Assembly (NCBI RefSeq): GCF_026262505.1
Contig: NC_067206.1
Span: 23,141,896 to 23,205,895 of the forward strand
DNA: 64,000 nucleotides
Reading direction: 5' to 3'
Source: Trichomonas vaginalis G3
Taxonomy: Eukaryota > Parabasalia > Trichomonadida > Trichomonadidae
Numbering within the stretch: position 1 is the first letter of the stretch; each line of letters begins with the position of its first letter. A program made the position numbers and the translations under genes. Below the pieces are notes generated by a model. The model saw only the letters and a program-made list of their open reading frames with translations, searched no databases and was not told the origin of the DNA. Shown in pieces: positions 41,280 to 52,337 of this stretch.

Positions 41280-43513
41280 GACCTATTTATAAATAGCAGA
41301 GGATTTATAAATATACACCCTTATTTGGAATTTCCAATTAATTGGAAAAACCGTCGTAATTGGAAAAACCGCCCGATTGGAAAAACCGTCGCAATTGGAA
41401 ATATTGCGAGATTGGAATTTCCAATCTCTCAATTGGAAATTCCAAATAAGTTTTTATTCGGAAATTCCAATTCATTTGGAAATTATAAATAAAGCTTCAA
41501 TTGTGAATTAGAAATGGAAATTGGAAATATGCCCTATATTATCTTATTAAACAAAAACAAAATTTTTGTTGAATTTAAAATTTGATAAAATAAATGTTGT
41601 AAAACTCTTAACCTTAAAAATTTTTGGACACCCTGGAGGAATCCTGATCGAGCAAGTTTGGAGTCTCCCTCAAGGTGAGGAACATGCAAACGAGAGAAGT
41701 GTTTAACACTTCATAAAGTATCTTATGGATATGGTTAGATATATAGTTCTACTTAATGGAAAGAATTAAATTGCGTTAAAGTAAAAAATGGAGTTATGAA
41801 CTCATTTCGATATAAGATGCTTCATTATATATATAGTAAATGTTTTTATTCAAATTAAGCTTAGTTAGATTTTAATTAAAAATTGGCAATTCCGATTTGC
41901 TTCTAATTGCATATATCTACTCATGTATAGATGTTTGCAAATGTGATAAATGGATTTGTAAATCTGTCTGCTCAATTTTGAAATCGATATTGGATTTGTA
42001 AATGTAAGCATTGTTGGGAGAATATCACCAAATATTTATCTTTAGTTGGAAATCTTTACTATCGGAAATATTGAATGAAGTTGTGTTTTGCTTGCCTGGG
42101 TAATTTGGATTGCAAATTTTTCTAATAAATTAGTGCCCTGCAAAAATAGTTACATATGAAAGTGTAGATTGGGTTGAGGGTCATAGAATATCTAAAGTTA
42201 TGAACACATAATAGAGGCAATACTTGAATCTAGAAAATAGGAGATTGTACGTTAAACTTTACATGGCAGATTTTTTAAAAAATTTTAGTATTATTATATT
42301 TTATCAATTCCATTGCAATAAGCAATTAATGTAATTATGTAATAAAAACATTTTAGGCAAAAAGTTAAATTTTTAAATCAATTACTTTTCAATTTCATTT
42401 GATTCAAGTATGAGAGTGATATAAAAGAATGATAATATTCAATTTAATTTGATGGATCGTAATAACATTTCATTTAAGTCATTCTAATAACCGATATATG
42501 AAATAATGTACAAATTTTCTATACATACTAAGATTGCTTATCATTTCCTACCATACACAGTATTTAATATGATTTACCAAACATATTATAGAGAAATTCA
42601 CTTAATATTAGTAATTTAATATAAAAATTTGCTGTAAAAAGTAAATTTGAGTCTGTTTCTAAGCATAACCTAAATTTTTTAGCAGTATTTATTAATATAG
42701 TCATTTATTTGAAAAATATCATCATAATGCCATGGGTGGGGTAATCATTATATACATAAAGTTTTTTGAAAAGCTCTGTTACAATGTAGCTAAATGGTTA
42801 TTTCATGAAAATCATAATAATAAGCTCAAGGTTCATTCAAATGCAAACATTCTTTTTTCTTTTTTTGTCAATTTTTATTTTGAATTACCTTAGTGCGAAC
42901 GCGGAAGATTTTCTTGACGTTGCACTAATGATTTCTCAAGGGTTGTTGCTAAATATAAATATCAATGTTCTGTAGTGATACAAAACCGATAAACACTCCA
43001 AATTGTAAAATCAAAATTCAATTTTCATTAGCACCTAATGATCTTGTTGAACTATGCGCTTACAACATTATACATGAGCCAAAATTTATTGTTGTTAATT
43101 AACAAAGTAACAAAGAGAAGTCAAATTAAATCTTTTCTTGAATTTTGATCTGTATTTAACAGTTCATAATACGTTGATGATCAATAGTTGCAAATGATTA
43201 TCCATTTTTAGCATTATTAGCAAATCTCGACCATTATTTTTTTTCTTGATTTACTAAGTTGCATAACCAACTTGATTAAATGCAAACACAATCAATAAGG
43301 GCCATATTTAAGGTTACATTTTACTCAAACCTGTAAAAAGAGTTTCTTATTAAAATTTATTTTAAATTATTTGATCAATGTAAAGAAACTTCCTGTAACT
43401 CAAACAATACTTACTGATTTAATATGTTATAGCTTATAGAAAATGAATAAAACTATAAATTATTCAGTAGCTACAACAATTATTTTGCATTTAATTTAAG
43501 AAATTTTATAAAA

Positions 43514-45559
43514 TGTTTGTTGTTTTCACCTTCAAAGTCGCAAAAGTAGATGATTTTTTGAATATCCAGCATCAGGTAGAAGCTATAAACAGTCAAAATC
43601 AGTGCAAATTAGCCTTTGTTACAACTGATGATGAAATTAAAAAAACTAAAATCTGGCCAAACTAAAGAATTGAATGTAAAATTAATACTCAGTGATAATC
43701 TAGCTGTTCAAAGATTCTGTAAGGTACTTAAAAATGAAAGAGATGCTGAAATTGCACAACAAAGAAGGGAAAATCTTCAAAATATTAAGCTCGCTTTGGC
43801 AGCAGAACAAGAACAAAACGATTCTACAGTAGAAAAACCAAATGAACCCTATTTTGAAATTATTTGGCCAGATTATATTCCTGAAATTACAAAAACAAAC
43901 AATAAATGTTCTCTTAGGTAATATTATGGCAAAAAGCTCCCATGGTTTTCGTTTTGAAAATGATCCTATAGTATTAGATTTGGCTTTTTTAATAGAAACT
44001 AAATCTGAATCTGCATATGAGCAACTTCGTCGTTTTATTTCTTTATTTCCATCAAGAATGACTTTATTTAACTATTTTGCAGATCCCATAAATAATATGA
44101 AAGATTTTCTTTTACATCCAGAATGTTTAGACAAAATGTTATCATATATGAACTATCAAATACCAGATGGAGGACGTTTTGCTATAGCTTTAGATGCTGT
44201 TGAATGAAATCATTAGTGATATCAAAAGACAAGAATTTTCAGAGTTTAGATATCAAAGATTTATTTGTATTCCTTGCACTTCCTTTGAATTTCGAAGCAC
44301 CAAATTTTGTCGCTAGCATTCTTCCTTATAAAAATGGATTTGCTTCATCAATTATAGGGAAAATTCAAGCCGTTATAGATCAATTATCTTATTTTATTGA
44401 AATATCATATATTTTTACAGATGGTGACCCAGGATATAAAGAAAAACAACAAGAATTTATTAAAGAACTTAAAAAAGCAAAAAATATAGATGAATTGATT
44501 CAAATAGCACAAAATTACATCGAACATCATCAAGTATGGAGTGTTGATATCGTCCATTTATCAAAAAGAGACAGAAAATTTTTTATTCGAAAAGATGTCG
44601 AGCTTTACGCAATTCCTTTCAATAAAGATTCCCGCATTCAAGCTGAAAAACTCAAAGAGGTCGTAAAGTTAGGAGATGCATTGGAAGATCAGAGTGGACT
44701 CGGCGCAATGAAAGATAAATACGCCATTGCAATTTTTTCCATGTTTTGTTTAGAAAAACTACTTCAAGCAGGATATTATAATGAAGCACTGTTCATTGCT
44801 CCATTTTCTCTATGGTATGAAAGCATTCGCAACGAAGTTATTAATTTTGACACAAGAATGTTCATGTTGATAACAGCAGTTCATCTTGTAATGTCAATTT
44901 TATGTAAGCATGACGAAATGGGAATTAAAAACAATTTCCAAACAGAAGAGAGAGGTGAAATCAATGTGAAGTTCAAATTCATTGCAAACGAGATAATGCT
45001 TGAGCAGATGTTAAGAGCTCTTTCGGTGTTCATTGTTGAGTTTAATAGGAATCAAAATTTAAATTTCTCTCACTTAACAACAATGACTGAAGAGCATCTT
45101 TTCGGTTTGCTGCGCGTTATGAGTCATTTTAAATATGATTTAGATACGGCTATGACGACATTGGCTCAAACAAATGAAGTTCTTCGGATAAATTTCCAAT
45201 ATGAAATGGAATGGAGAACACCAGGTCGTGATTATCAAACAGGAATTACATTTAATCCAGATAAATGTACTGTAAACATTCCTATCGACATTTCTCCATT
45301 TGTAACAGCTAACTCCCTTTTTCTTGCTGCTAACTGGGACATTCCTGATGCTGATGGAATAGAAGTATTCAAGAAGTTTGTGAGTGAAGTTGTTAAAGTC
45401 CATTCACCTATCCATATTTCTGCTTACATCTGCAGTCCACTCTCAGGAGTCAATATTACTTCTAGATACAAAGTGGATATAAAAGGCGATGACTCTGAAG
45501 AGAGTATACCTATTGTTCATCAAACTCCTCAAATCTTTGTCATGAATCAAACCTCATGA
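43514..45559 (+). pseudogene. transposase of copy A
   Basis: Full-length counterpart of the copy B gene, about 680 residues. Three one-base changes break the frame: extra A residues near 43640 and 43893, and a missing T near 44204. From 44204 onward it is open to the stop, including TDGDPGYKEK, VDIVHLSKRDR and a C-terminal part (NPDKCTVNIPIDISPFVTAN ...) that ends VMNQTS. Copy B is intact at the first three sites but is split by insertions, so neither copy makes a whole enzyme. Confidence 0.82.
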
Positions 45560-45873
45560 TGGACAAACCGGAACTTCATTGTGTTCAGGGAAGAAAACGT
45601 ACAAAACTTTCTAAAAAGAAAATTAATAGCGCAAAGTTTAAAGACCAAAAAACTCAAGAAGTATGGAAGTTTATTGCTAGGTGTGAAGATGGAATCACCA
45701 AAGAAAATATTGTTTATAAAATTCATCTTTTGCATCCTGATGTTTCTGAAGAAGATATTAATAATGAAATTGGAGAAATTTTGAACTCTCTTATTGAAAA
45801 TTCCTCAATTGAGTATAATTCCATCACAGGTTTATACAATACAGGTGAACTTGCTATTCCAGTGAAGCAATGA
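45556..45873 (+). CDS. second gene of the 8-bp-TSD transposon (105 aa)
   Basis: Starts within the transposase stop as ATGA, so the two frames overlap by four bases. The N-terminal part is basic (GRKRTKLSKKKINSAKFKD); the C-terminal part is acidic and helical, resembling a winged-helix or similar small domain (ITKENIVYKIHLLHPDVSEE). It is complete in copy A. Function unknown; it could be a DNA-binding partner of the transposase. Confidence 0.6.
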   Translation: MMDKPELHCVQGRKRTKLSKKKINSAKFKDQKTQEVWKFIARCEDGITKENIVYKIHLLHPDVSEEDINNEIGEILNSLIENSSIEYNSITGLYNTGELAIPVKQ

Positions 45874-45937
45874 CTTATTTTTGTCGAAATAAATATATTT
45901 TGTAATAAAATTTACCATTTTTTAAAAAAGAAAAAAT

Positions 45938-46003
45938 GATATTCAAAGTAATCGAACCTCACAACTTCAGATAGGGGCATTCTACCACTGAGCTAAATCT
46001 AAC
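45938..46003 (-). repeat. tRNA-like sequence in transposon copy A
   Basis: Reverse-complement twin of 32938-33003, with one base different in the T-arm-like part. It lies between the second gene and the inverted terminal sequence. Confidence 0.65.
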
Positions 46004-46741
46004 ACGTAAACTTTTTTTAAAACTTCTAGTATAAGATCAGCCCCGGCTCGCATTAGATTTTCTTTGTTTCGCATGTATTTTATATTTTGGTTTAAATTAT
46101 AGATTTTGTGCATAAATCTACCCTAACTTAGTTATAAAAAATTAATGAATACCGAATTTATTACTTACAAATCTTAAAAACTATGGTTTTTCTAATTTTT
46201 TTTAAAAAACATTTTTAAAATTGAATGCGTTTTTCAAGATCTCAAAAACCAGCAGACAGATTCGAAAAAAAATATCAGCCATTTGTTTTAGAATCATCTA
46301 ATGACCATATCCCCAAAATTAGAAGCAAATCGGAATTGAAAATCTTAGTTTTACAACGTTTGATAAAATGCAATAGTTTTTAAATGTAATATATACTAAT
46401 TAAATTTTTACATTTACCTATAGTATAATCAAAATACTCTGGTTTTTCCAATTTCAAATTTCTTTTTTCTAATTTCTAAAAGCCCTTATATTTCCAAACA
46501 TAAGGGTATTCATAAATAAGGTATCTTATTTATAATTTCCAAATGAATTGGAATTTCCAAATAAAAACTTATTTGGAATTTCCAATTGAGAGATTGGAAA
46601 TTCCAATCTCGCAATATTTCCAATTGCGACGGTTTTTCCAATCGGGCGGTTTTTCCAATTACGACGGTTTTTCCAATTAATTGGAAGTTCCAAATAAGGG
46701 TGTATATTTATAAATCCTCTGCTATTTATAAATAGGTCTAT

Positions 46742-48032
46742 TGAAAAAGTAAAAATTTGAGGGTAATACAAACAAAATTTAAAATTAAAGAGCAAAAATA
46801 TCTACACATATTTTGGCAGCGTTTCTTTCATAAATGGAAAAGTTCTATTATAATATTCATTAAATAATGAGGAATTGCTTCTTTCCAGATCCGAAAGTAT
46901 TGCAAATAACTCCTTACATATATACTCTAGTTTATTTTCTTCAAAATCAATACTTTCACTATTAATTATCTGATCATCTTCTTTAGAAAAGTTTTACACA
47001 AAGAAAATGATAAATCTGCTGAAAGATTTTTCCTGTCATATATTTCAGAATTAAAATCATATTCTTCCTGCGTAAACCTTTCAATTCACTCAAATTTTGA
47101 GAGACAAACGCGAAGAATATGATTTCAGAATTAAATTTAAAATTCGATAAAGCAAATTCTTTTTGATAAAATTCTGCAAGGTTTAAATCATACTCTGTGA
47201 ATTCAAATGATGGTAAAATGAAATAATGATCTTTTTAAACACCTTTTAATAAAGCTAAATGAATAATACAATAAGATTGTATTATTTGTTAATTGCGTTA
47301 CTTCAATTGCTTTGTTTAAAATCATCAAAACTTCTTCTGATGTAACATAATCTTTATAATTAATTATTTGACAATAAAACTTAAATGCAAAATGAACAAA
47401 ATCCTCATTATCAATATTTGTTATGTCTTTAATTTGAGAAATTAAAAGAAATAATGAATTATGATTATTTTTGAAAAATCTGGTAAATTTAAAATGGAAA
47501 TATAACTAGCACATCTAAATAATAATGTTTGGTCTGTAATTGATAATTCATTTATCGAATCTGTATAATTTTGTAAAAAATCTGTAATAAAATCAGGATT
47601 TAATTGAGGATCCGTATGTAGTTTGTAATAATTTAGAAGGGACCATGATAATGCAATCGATGATAATGATATTTGGGTAAATTCTGGCCAATTATCTGTA
47701 AAAAACAATTTTTGGACAACAATTCGAGATATTTCTAATATTGAAGGAATCATTTCGTATACTTTTGTCTGAAATATATCAATAATCCAAGACTTAAGAA
47801 TATTTGAAATTGAATCTTGAAAAATTAACTGAATGTTATCGAATAAAATTTGCTTAATTCTTATGACAGCTGCTGTTCGTAGTAATTCATTGTTGTCTGA
47901 GTTTGATATTATGTTTAAAAAGCTTATTAAGACTGATTCGTTTAATGGAAGAGATAGAAATTGATTCTGTGCTTCAAATACTTCTTCGTTATCTCCTCTA
48001 AATGTATGGAGGAGTAACTCCTCAACATTCAT
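46742..48032 (-). pseudogene. importin-beta-family gene, decayed
   Basis: The first 196 residues (47442-48032) are open and look like the N-terminal domain of karyopherins: NVEELLLHTFRGDNEEVFEA, then LLRTAAVIRIKQIL, which matches the usual pattern of importin-beta N-termini near Ran and FG contacts, followed by HEAT-like helices. Downstream the same protein continues in other frames (QIKDITNIDNEDFVHFAFKF near 47400-47340 and EVLMILNKAIEVTQLTN near 47340-47270) with several breaks. The foldback/transposon complex at 41280-46738 lies at its end. Such proteins are normally 900-1100 residues, so most of the gene is missing. Confidence 0.7.
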
Positions 48033-48231
48033 AAACTAAAAAAAGAACAAAATTAAAAAATTGAAATGAATTAGAAAGATGAGTTGTTATCTCGATAACA
48101 GCAAATTAACACATAGATCATAATAGAACAAACAGTCCCATGTTTTGTGCTTAATATAATGGTGCTAATCAAATAGGAATTCATTCTTTAATTGCCTAGT
48201 TATTAGATGAAATATGACTCCATGAATTTTC
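48033..48231. promoter_or_regulatory. divergent intergenic region
   Basis: 199 bases between the start of the importin-like gene (minus) and the gene at 48232 (plus). It must hold both promoters if both were expressed. A palindromic GTTATCTCGATAAC is visible near 48085; its role is unknown. Confidence 0.35.
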
Positions 48232-48999
48232 ATGATTCAATTTTTTTTACAATTTATGACCTTTGATTTAGTTCAAGATAATCCGAACATATCATTAACG
48301 AAACCAACTAAATCGGATATTTCTTTTGCTGGATCAAAGGTTATAATTCTAGGAAATCCTGAATTTGGGAAAAATGGAAATGTAGGAGACTCAATTACTG
48401 CATTTTCTCAAGTCATTAGTCAGCTTATACAAGAAAATGGATTTTCAGACGTTTTTATATTAGGAAAACTATTCGATTCTCAATTATCTTCTGATTTAAA
48501 CGAAATTAATCTTTTATCAAACGTTATATCACAAATAAACTGTAAATTTCATATATTACCATCATCACAAGAGCAAAGGAAGATACAACAACTCCCAAAT
48601 AGCGATATTGATTATATAAAAACTTTAATTGCTTCATTTACCAAAAGAATTGACTCTGGCCCAATTAATTTTTGTTTTACCCACAATATTGGAAATGAAA
48701 TTGTGATTGCTGAAGATGCCGGATGTAATTTTTTAATGTTTTTAAAAAATTGCTATCGCAATGCAATTGGAGTACAAGATTTTCTAATTAGTTCGTATGT
48801 TGATGGTATCTTTGTAGATTTCATGCAAAAAGTGGCATCTACAGGAACATTTCTTGATTCTTCTTCAATAGGATATTTAATCCTAGATTTTCAAGAAACA
48901 GTTCAACTAGAAGTAGTTTCTACTATACTTCCAGGTAAATCTCCTCAAAAGAAATCTCAACCAGCAAATGATGATGATTGCTGCTGTAAAATTTGCTAA
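48232..48999 (+). CDS. unknown protein, possibly a degenerate phosphoesterase, with Cys-rich tail
   Basis: 255 residues. An alternative start (MTFDLVQDN) at 48256 is also possible. The order of motifs hints at a calcineurin-like metallophosphoesterase fold: SKVIILGNPEFGKN, then VFILGKLFDSQ (like the GDLFD motif), FHILPSSQEQ (where GNHD/E would be) and INFCFTHN. The metal ligands are mostly replaced, so if the fold is right it is a catalytically dead member. The chain ends DDDCCCKIC, a cluster of four Cys that could be lipid-modified and anchor the protein to a membrane. The fold assignment is a guess; the gene itself looks intact. Confidence 0.55.
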   Translation: MIQFFLQFMTFDLVQDNPNISLTKPTKSDISFAGSKVIILGNPEFGKNGNVGDSITAFSQVISQLIQENGFSDVFILGKLFDSQLSSDLNEINLLSNVISQINCKFHILPSSQEQRKIQQLPNSDIDYIKTLIASFTKRIDSGPINFCFTHNIGNEIVIAEDAGCNFLMFLKNCYRNAIGVQDFLISSYVDGIFVDFMQKVASTGTFLDSSSIGYLILDFQETVQLEVVSTILPGKSPQKKSQPANDDDCCCKIC

Positions 49000-49265
49000 A
49001 TTTGTTTGTTTTATTTAACTGAGCTTGTTTATTTTAATTCATTGAGCTCAAAATCATGTAAAAATATGTTTTAATAGTAACTAAGTAATGAATCCAATTT
49101 TTATGTGAAATTTTGAATTGCGACTGTGTCAGAAATGTGAAGATTGAATTTTATTGTCGACCTTATATAGGGATGCCGATTTGGAGGGAAAATGAGAAGA
49201 ATAGGTGACAAAAGTGGTGAACCTTAAAATAACCTTAAACTGCATTTTTTGCAAATTTTGATATT
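49000..49265. other. 3' flank of 48232-48999
   Basis: No gene. It contains GACCTTATATAGGG near 49170, resembling the end of the inverted repeat at 30565-30784, and several CCTTAA motifs. Confidence 0.35.
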
Positions 49266-50490
49266 AAGGATGCCCTCACCATGTCAGATTTTTTGTGCAT
49301 GTAAAACTTTTGATATACTTAAATCTAGAATCTGGTATTCTGCCATATATATTAATTTTTTATAAGCTACTAACTCTAATAATATTTCTGAATAATAATT
49401 GTTTTTCACGATAATCAGATTTGATTTATGGCCAAAATCGCACATAATCAAAATATCAATCCGTCACAATTTTTTTAAATTCCAATGATATTCTACCATA
49501 TTGATTATACGGATACAAATTGAACATTCATGAAGTTATTAGATTAGGAAAATTGAATGAACCCCATTCAATTTTTTTTATTTTCCTCTCAATTTTATAA
49601 AGGATATAACTCAAGAACATGTAACATCAGGAATTGTTCAAATATTTGAGTGGAGTCATTCCTTTTTGGATAAAAGCCTGATGGAACGATATTTGAAAAA
49701 AGATCTAATATGAAGAAATTCAAAAATCTAATTTTATAAAAATAAAGGTTTATTCAACAGTATGCAAACCACAAAAAATTTGCATGCGAGAGAAAATTCT
49801 GGCATCAATGCTAGTAAACAATAACTATTATTCTGACCTCTGGATTTTTTTGAAAAAACGCGACAGACTTACCATCATGTTTTTTTGCATATTTGAAATG
49901 TGTATATAGTATATAATATGAGTTTCATCCTGTTTTTTTTCCCGATGAGTTTGTAAAATTTGATCAATCAAATATATTAATTTTTCACCAATGAAATACA
50001 ATATTTTATAATTCAACATAAATCCATTGGTATCAACTCGATTATTTTAGAAATATAAGTATGATTGCATATTGATCTAACAATTCATGGAAAAATCTCT
50101 GGATTTTTGGTACACAGCTTTACAATATGGTACCTAAACTAGGCCGAACAACATAGTTTACAAAAGACATTGCTGTGTCCCATATCTTGCTTTGTTTGGA
50201 AATTGTAAACGGCAATCCAAAAAAGTGCTGTGCATTCTAGTGTAAGTAGAGAAATTTTCATAATTATTGTGAAATAATAATATTTACTTGCAACTCATGT
50301 TTATTTTAGTAGAAATAAGGGGAAATATTATTCTGTTTTTAAATTTTTACACTTTTGAATACTCTTCAGAATTTCTTTGAAAATTTAAAACTCATTCAAC
50401 TCGACATAGAAAGCGATCTAGAGCCCCAAAGTTTTACTACAATAATAATCATATATTTCAAGTATTTTTATGGAATGTAAGGGCATCCTT
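49266..50490. mobile_element. 1.2 kb inverted-repeat element without genes
   Basis: Begins AAGGATGCCCTCAC and ends with the mirror GTAAGGGCATCCTT (50478-50490). No gene is seen inside and no clear target duplication flanks it. The AAGGATG ends match the terminal motif of the 8.1 kb element at 16101-24250 and of the small elements near 30239-30516. Confidence 0.5.
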
Positions 50491-50589
50491 AACCTTAATT
50501 TATACTTTTTTAAAAAATTCTAAACCTTAAGGTTTAATAGAATGTTTAGTTAATAATGATACATTAGCAGTAAATAAACTCTTTAAAGC

Positions 50590-51580
50590 AAGATCGTCCT
50601 GACGATTTGATTGAATTCGATTTCAATTCAGATTTGACAGAGTTTACAGTGATCTATGCACCATTCTCTGCTAAGGAGTTGGTTCATTCCATTGAAAACC
50701 CATTGCATGTTGATGCAACTCACTCACTAATTTGCGTAGAGTTCAACTTTATGCAATTAAAATGAAGACAATTCATGGAACAATTTTTCCTTTTTGTTAC
50801 TTCGTTGTACAACCGCAAACTGCAGAAAAAATTCAGTTGTGTCTTGTCAAATTTTGTCAGTTTGCTCATTTTGACCCAAAATATTGGAGCGCTGATTACG
50901 CGTTAAACATTGCGATGGCAATAGAAGATGGTTTCCCACTCGCAAATTGATGCTGGTGTGCGGTTCATATCCTTCGTGCAAATGCAAAAGTTTCAAATCT
51001 TTTTGAAAGAACAGAAAATTTTGAAAACTTTTACCTTGCAATGGATTTTTTGACACTTCGTGTCGATAACTCCGATCCAGAAAAGCTTGCGAATGAATCA
51101 AATGAAACATATGACTTCATCACATCCATTGCCGAAGAAGAGGAACCACGAGCTTTAGCCTACTTTGATAGGCAGTGGTGCCGCACAAAGGAACATTCGA
51201 TGAAGCTCTATCGCGATGAAGGAGATGCGACGAATAATGTTTCCGAATCGCATTTTCATCAAATCAAGCAGACGTTCGTTTTAGGAAAGAAGAATGAACG
51301 TATTGATGATATTTTCATTACTTTAGTTACGGTTGTGATTCCAAATTTCACTTTAAAGGTTCAAATATCAAACGCCTTGCATGAAGAAAGGTACGTCCGT
51401 ATTTTGAGCAGAGCAGGAAACCAAATTGTTGAACAAAGAGCGTCGAAATTTGAAGAATGCATGAATCTAATTAATCAGATTAAAAAACTTCTTCAGATTG
51501 AAAGAGTTGAACCAAATGTTGTCCTTCCATCATTAAAGGCAGTTGCTAATTTGGCAGAAAGAAATGTCATTGAAGAATGA
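50590..51580 (+). pseudogene. Mutator-like (MULE) transposase, broken
   Basis: Contains the MULE core. HVDATHSLI (50700-50730) carries the first catalytic Asp. SADYALNIAMAIEDGFP carries the second Asp and is followed by CWCAVHIL, the C-x2-H motif. The later NNVSESHFHQIKQTF holds the final acidic residue. A frameshift lies near 50725 and an in-frame TGA at 50948, directly before the C-x2-H motif; after that it is open to 51580. No DNA-binding N-terminal part is visible. Confidence 0.85.
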
Positions 51581-51898
51581 AATATTTCTAAATAATTTTG
51601 AAAAAATTGTAGAATAAACGCTAAATATATTAAGGAGTATTTGCTTTTTTATTGCGTATTATAGTTAGTATACAAGTCTTGGGTATGGTGGCACTGCGTT
51701 CCACTTTACCCAATACTTGTGAATTTGACACTTTACAAAACCGTTAACGTATATTTTACAACACAAACGACAACACAAACGACAACACTAACTTAACCTT
51801 AAATATTTACAAAACCACCAACCACTTCACTAACGAACTCACTAATGTAAAAATAAACGTTCTCACTATCGTTCTCACTAACAACTTCACTAATGTTC

Positions 51899-52192
51899 TC
51901 ATAAATTTTCCTCAATATCTTCATCATCAGTGTTAACCCTATTGTAGTCATACTTGAAGCCATAAACTTTCTCTAACTTCTTAACGTACAATTTACATAA
52001 CTTACCTTCGTCATCGTATGGTTTAATGATATAACTATTTCTATCTTTATAAACAGTCAATGAAAAGTCAACTGGTCTCGGATGTATTTGAAAGAACATG
52101 TTATGCTCAGGAAGGAAGAATAAATGTTTAAATGTATGTTTGTTATATGTTTTGATTTGTATGAGTTGCTTTTGTTCTGTCATTACATCCAA
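51899..52192 (-). CDS. Polinton 2 small protein (97 aa)
   Basis: Complete small protein with mixed charge and an acidic C-terminus. The family is not recognised. It is the gene nearest the left end of the element. Confidence 0.5.
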   Translation of the reverse strand: MDVMTEQKQLIQIKTYNKHTFKHLFFLPEHNMFFQIHPRPVDFSLTVYKDRNSYIIKPYDDEGKLCKLYVKKLEKVYGFKYDYNRVNTDDEDIEENL

Positions 52193-52268
52193 ATAAAATA
52201 AAAATAAAATAAAAAATAAACTTAAAAATTAATGATATCACCACCCGCACACGTATGAAAACATAGCA

Positions 52269-52330
52269 CAAAAATAATGTTTATGTTAGAATGTTAGATC
52301 TAACACGTTTTCTAACCTCTTTTCTAACCT
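52269..52330 (+). repeat. 60-bp element repeat, copy 1
   Basis: Contains AATGTTTATGTTAGAATG and the palindrome GTTAGATCTAAC. The same sequence occurs at 61262-61330 (same orientation) and 62367-62436 (opposite orientation). Confidence 0.9.
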
Positions 52331-52337
52331 GTTGAAT

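Larger units (their letters stand above)
41592..46361 (+). mobile_element. 8-bp-TSD DNA transposon, copy A (uninterrupted)
   Basis: 4,770 bp with ends AAATGTTGTAAAACT and AGTTTTACAACGTTT, flanked by GATAAAAT at 41584-41591 and 46362-46369. The sequence is nearly identical to copy B in reverse complement, including about 1.9 kb of gene-free DNA before the transposase (41592-43513). It carries the transposase, a second overlapping gene and a tRNA-like sequence at the 3' side. No other element interrupts it. Confidence 0.93.
41280..46738. mobile_element. foldback element with ~220-bp inverted ends, hosting copy A
   Basis: 41280-41502 and 46522-46738 are inverted copies of each other (outer end GACCTATTTATAAATAGCAG). 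They contain several ATTGGAAAAACCG units. TA lies directly outside both ends, which may be the target duplication. Without the 4.77 kb transposon inside, the element would be about 680 bp, with inverted ends making up most of it. Confidence 0.85.

Noticed and set aside
49828-50019. Small minus-strand reading frame inside the 1.2 kb inverted-repeat element
   Set aside because: Short, A/T-driven composition, no domain and no conserved context.
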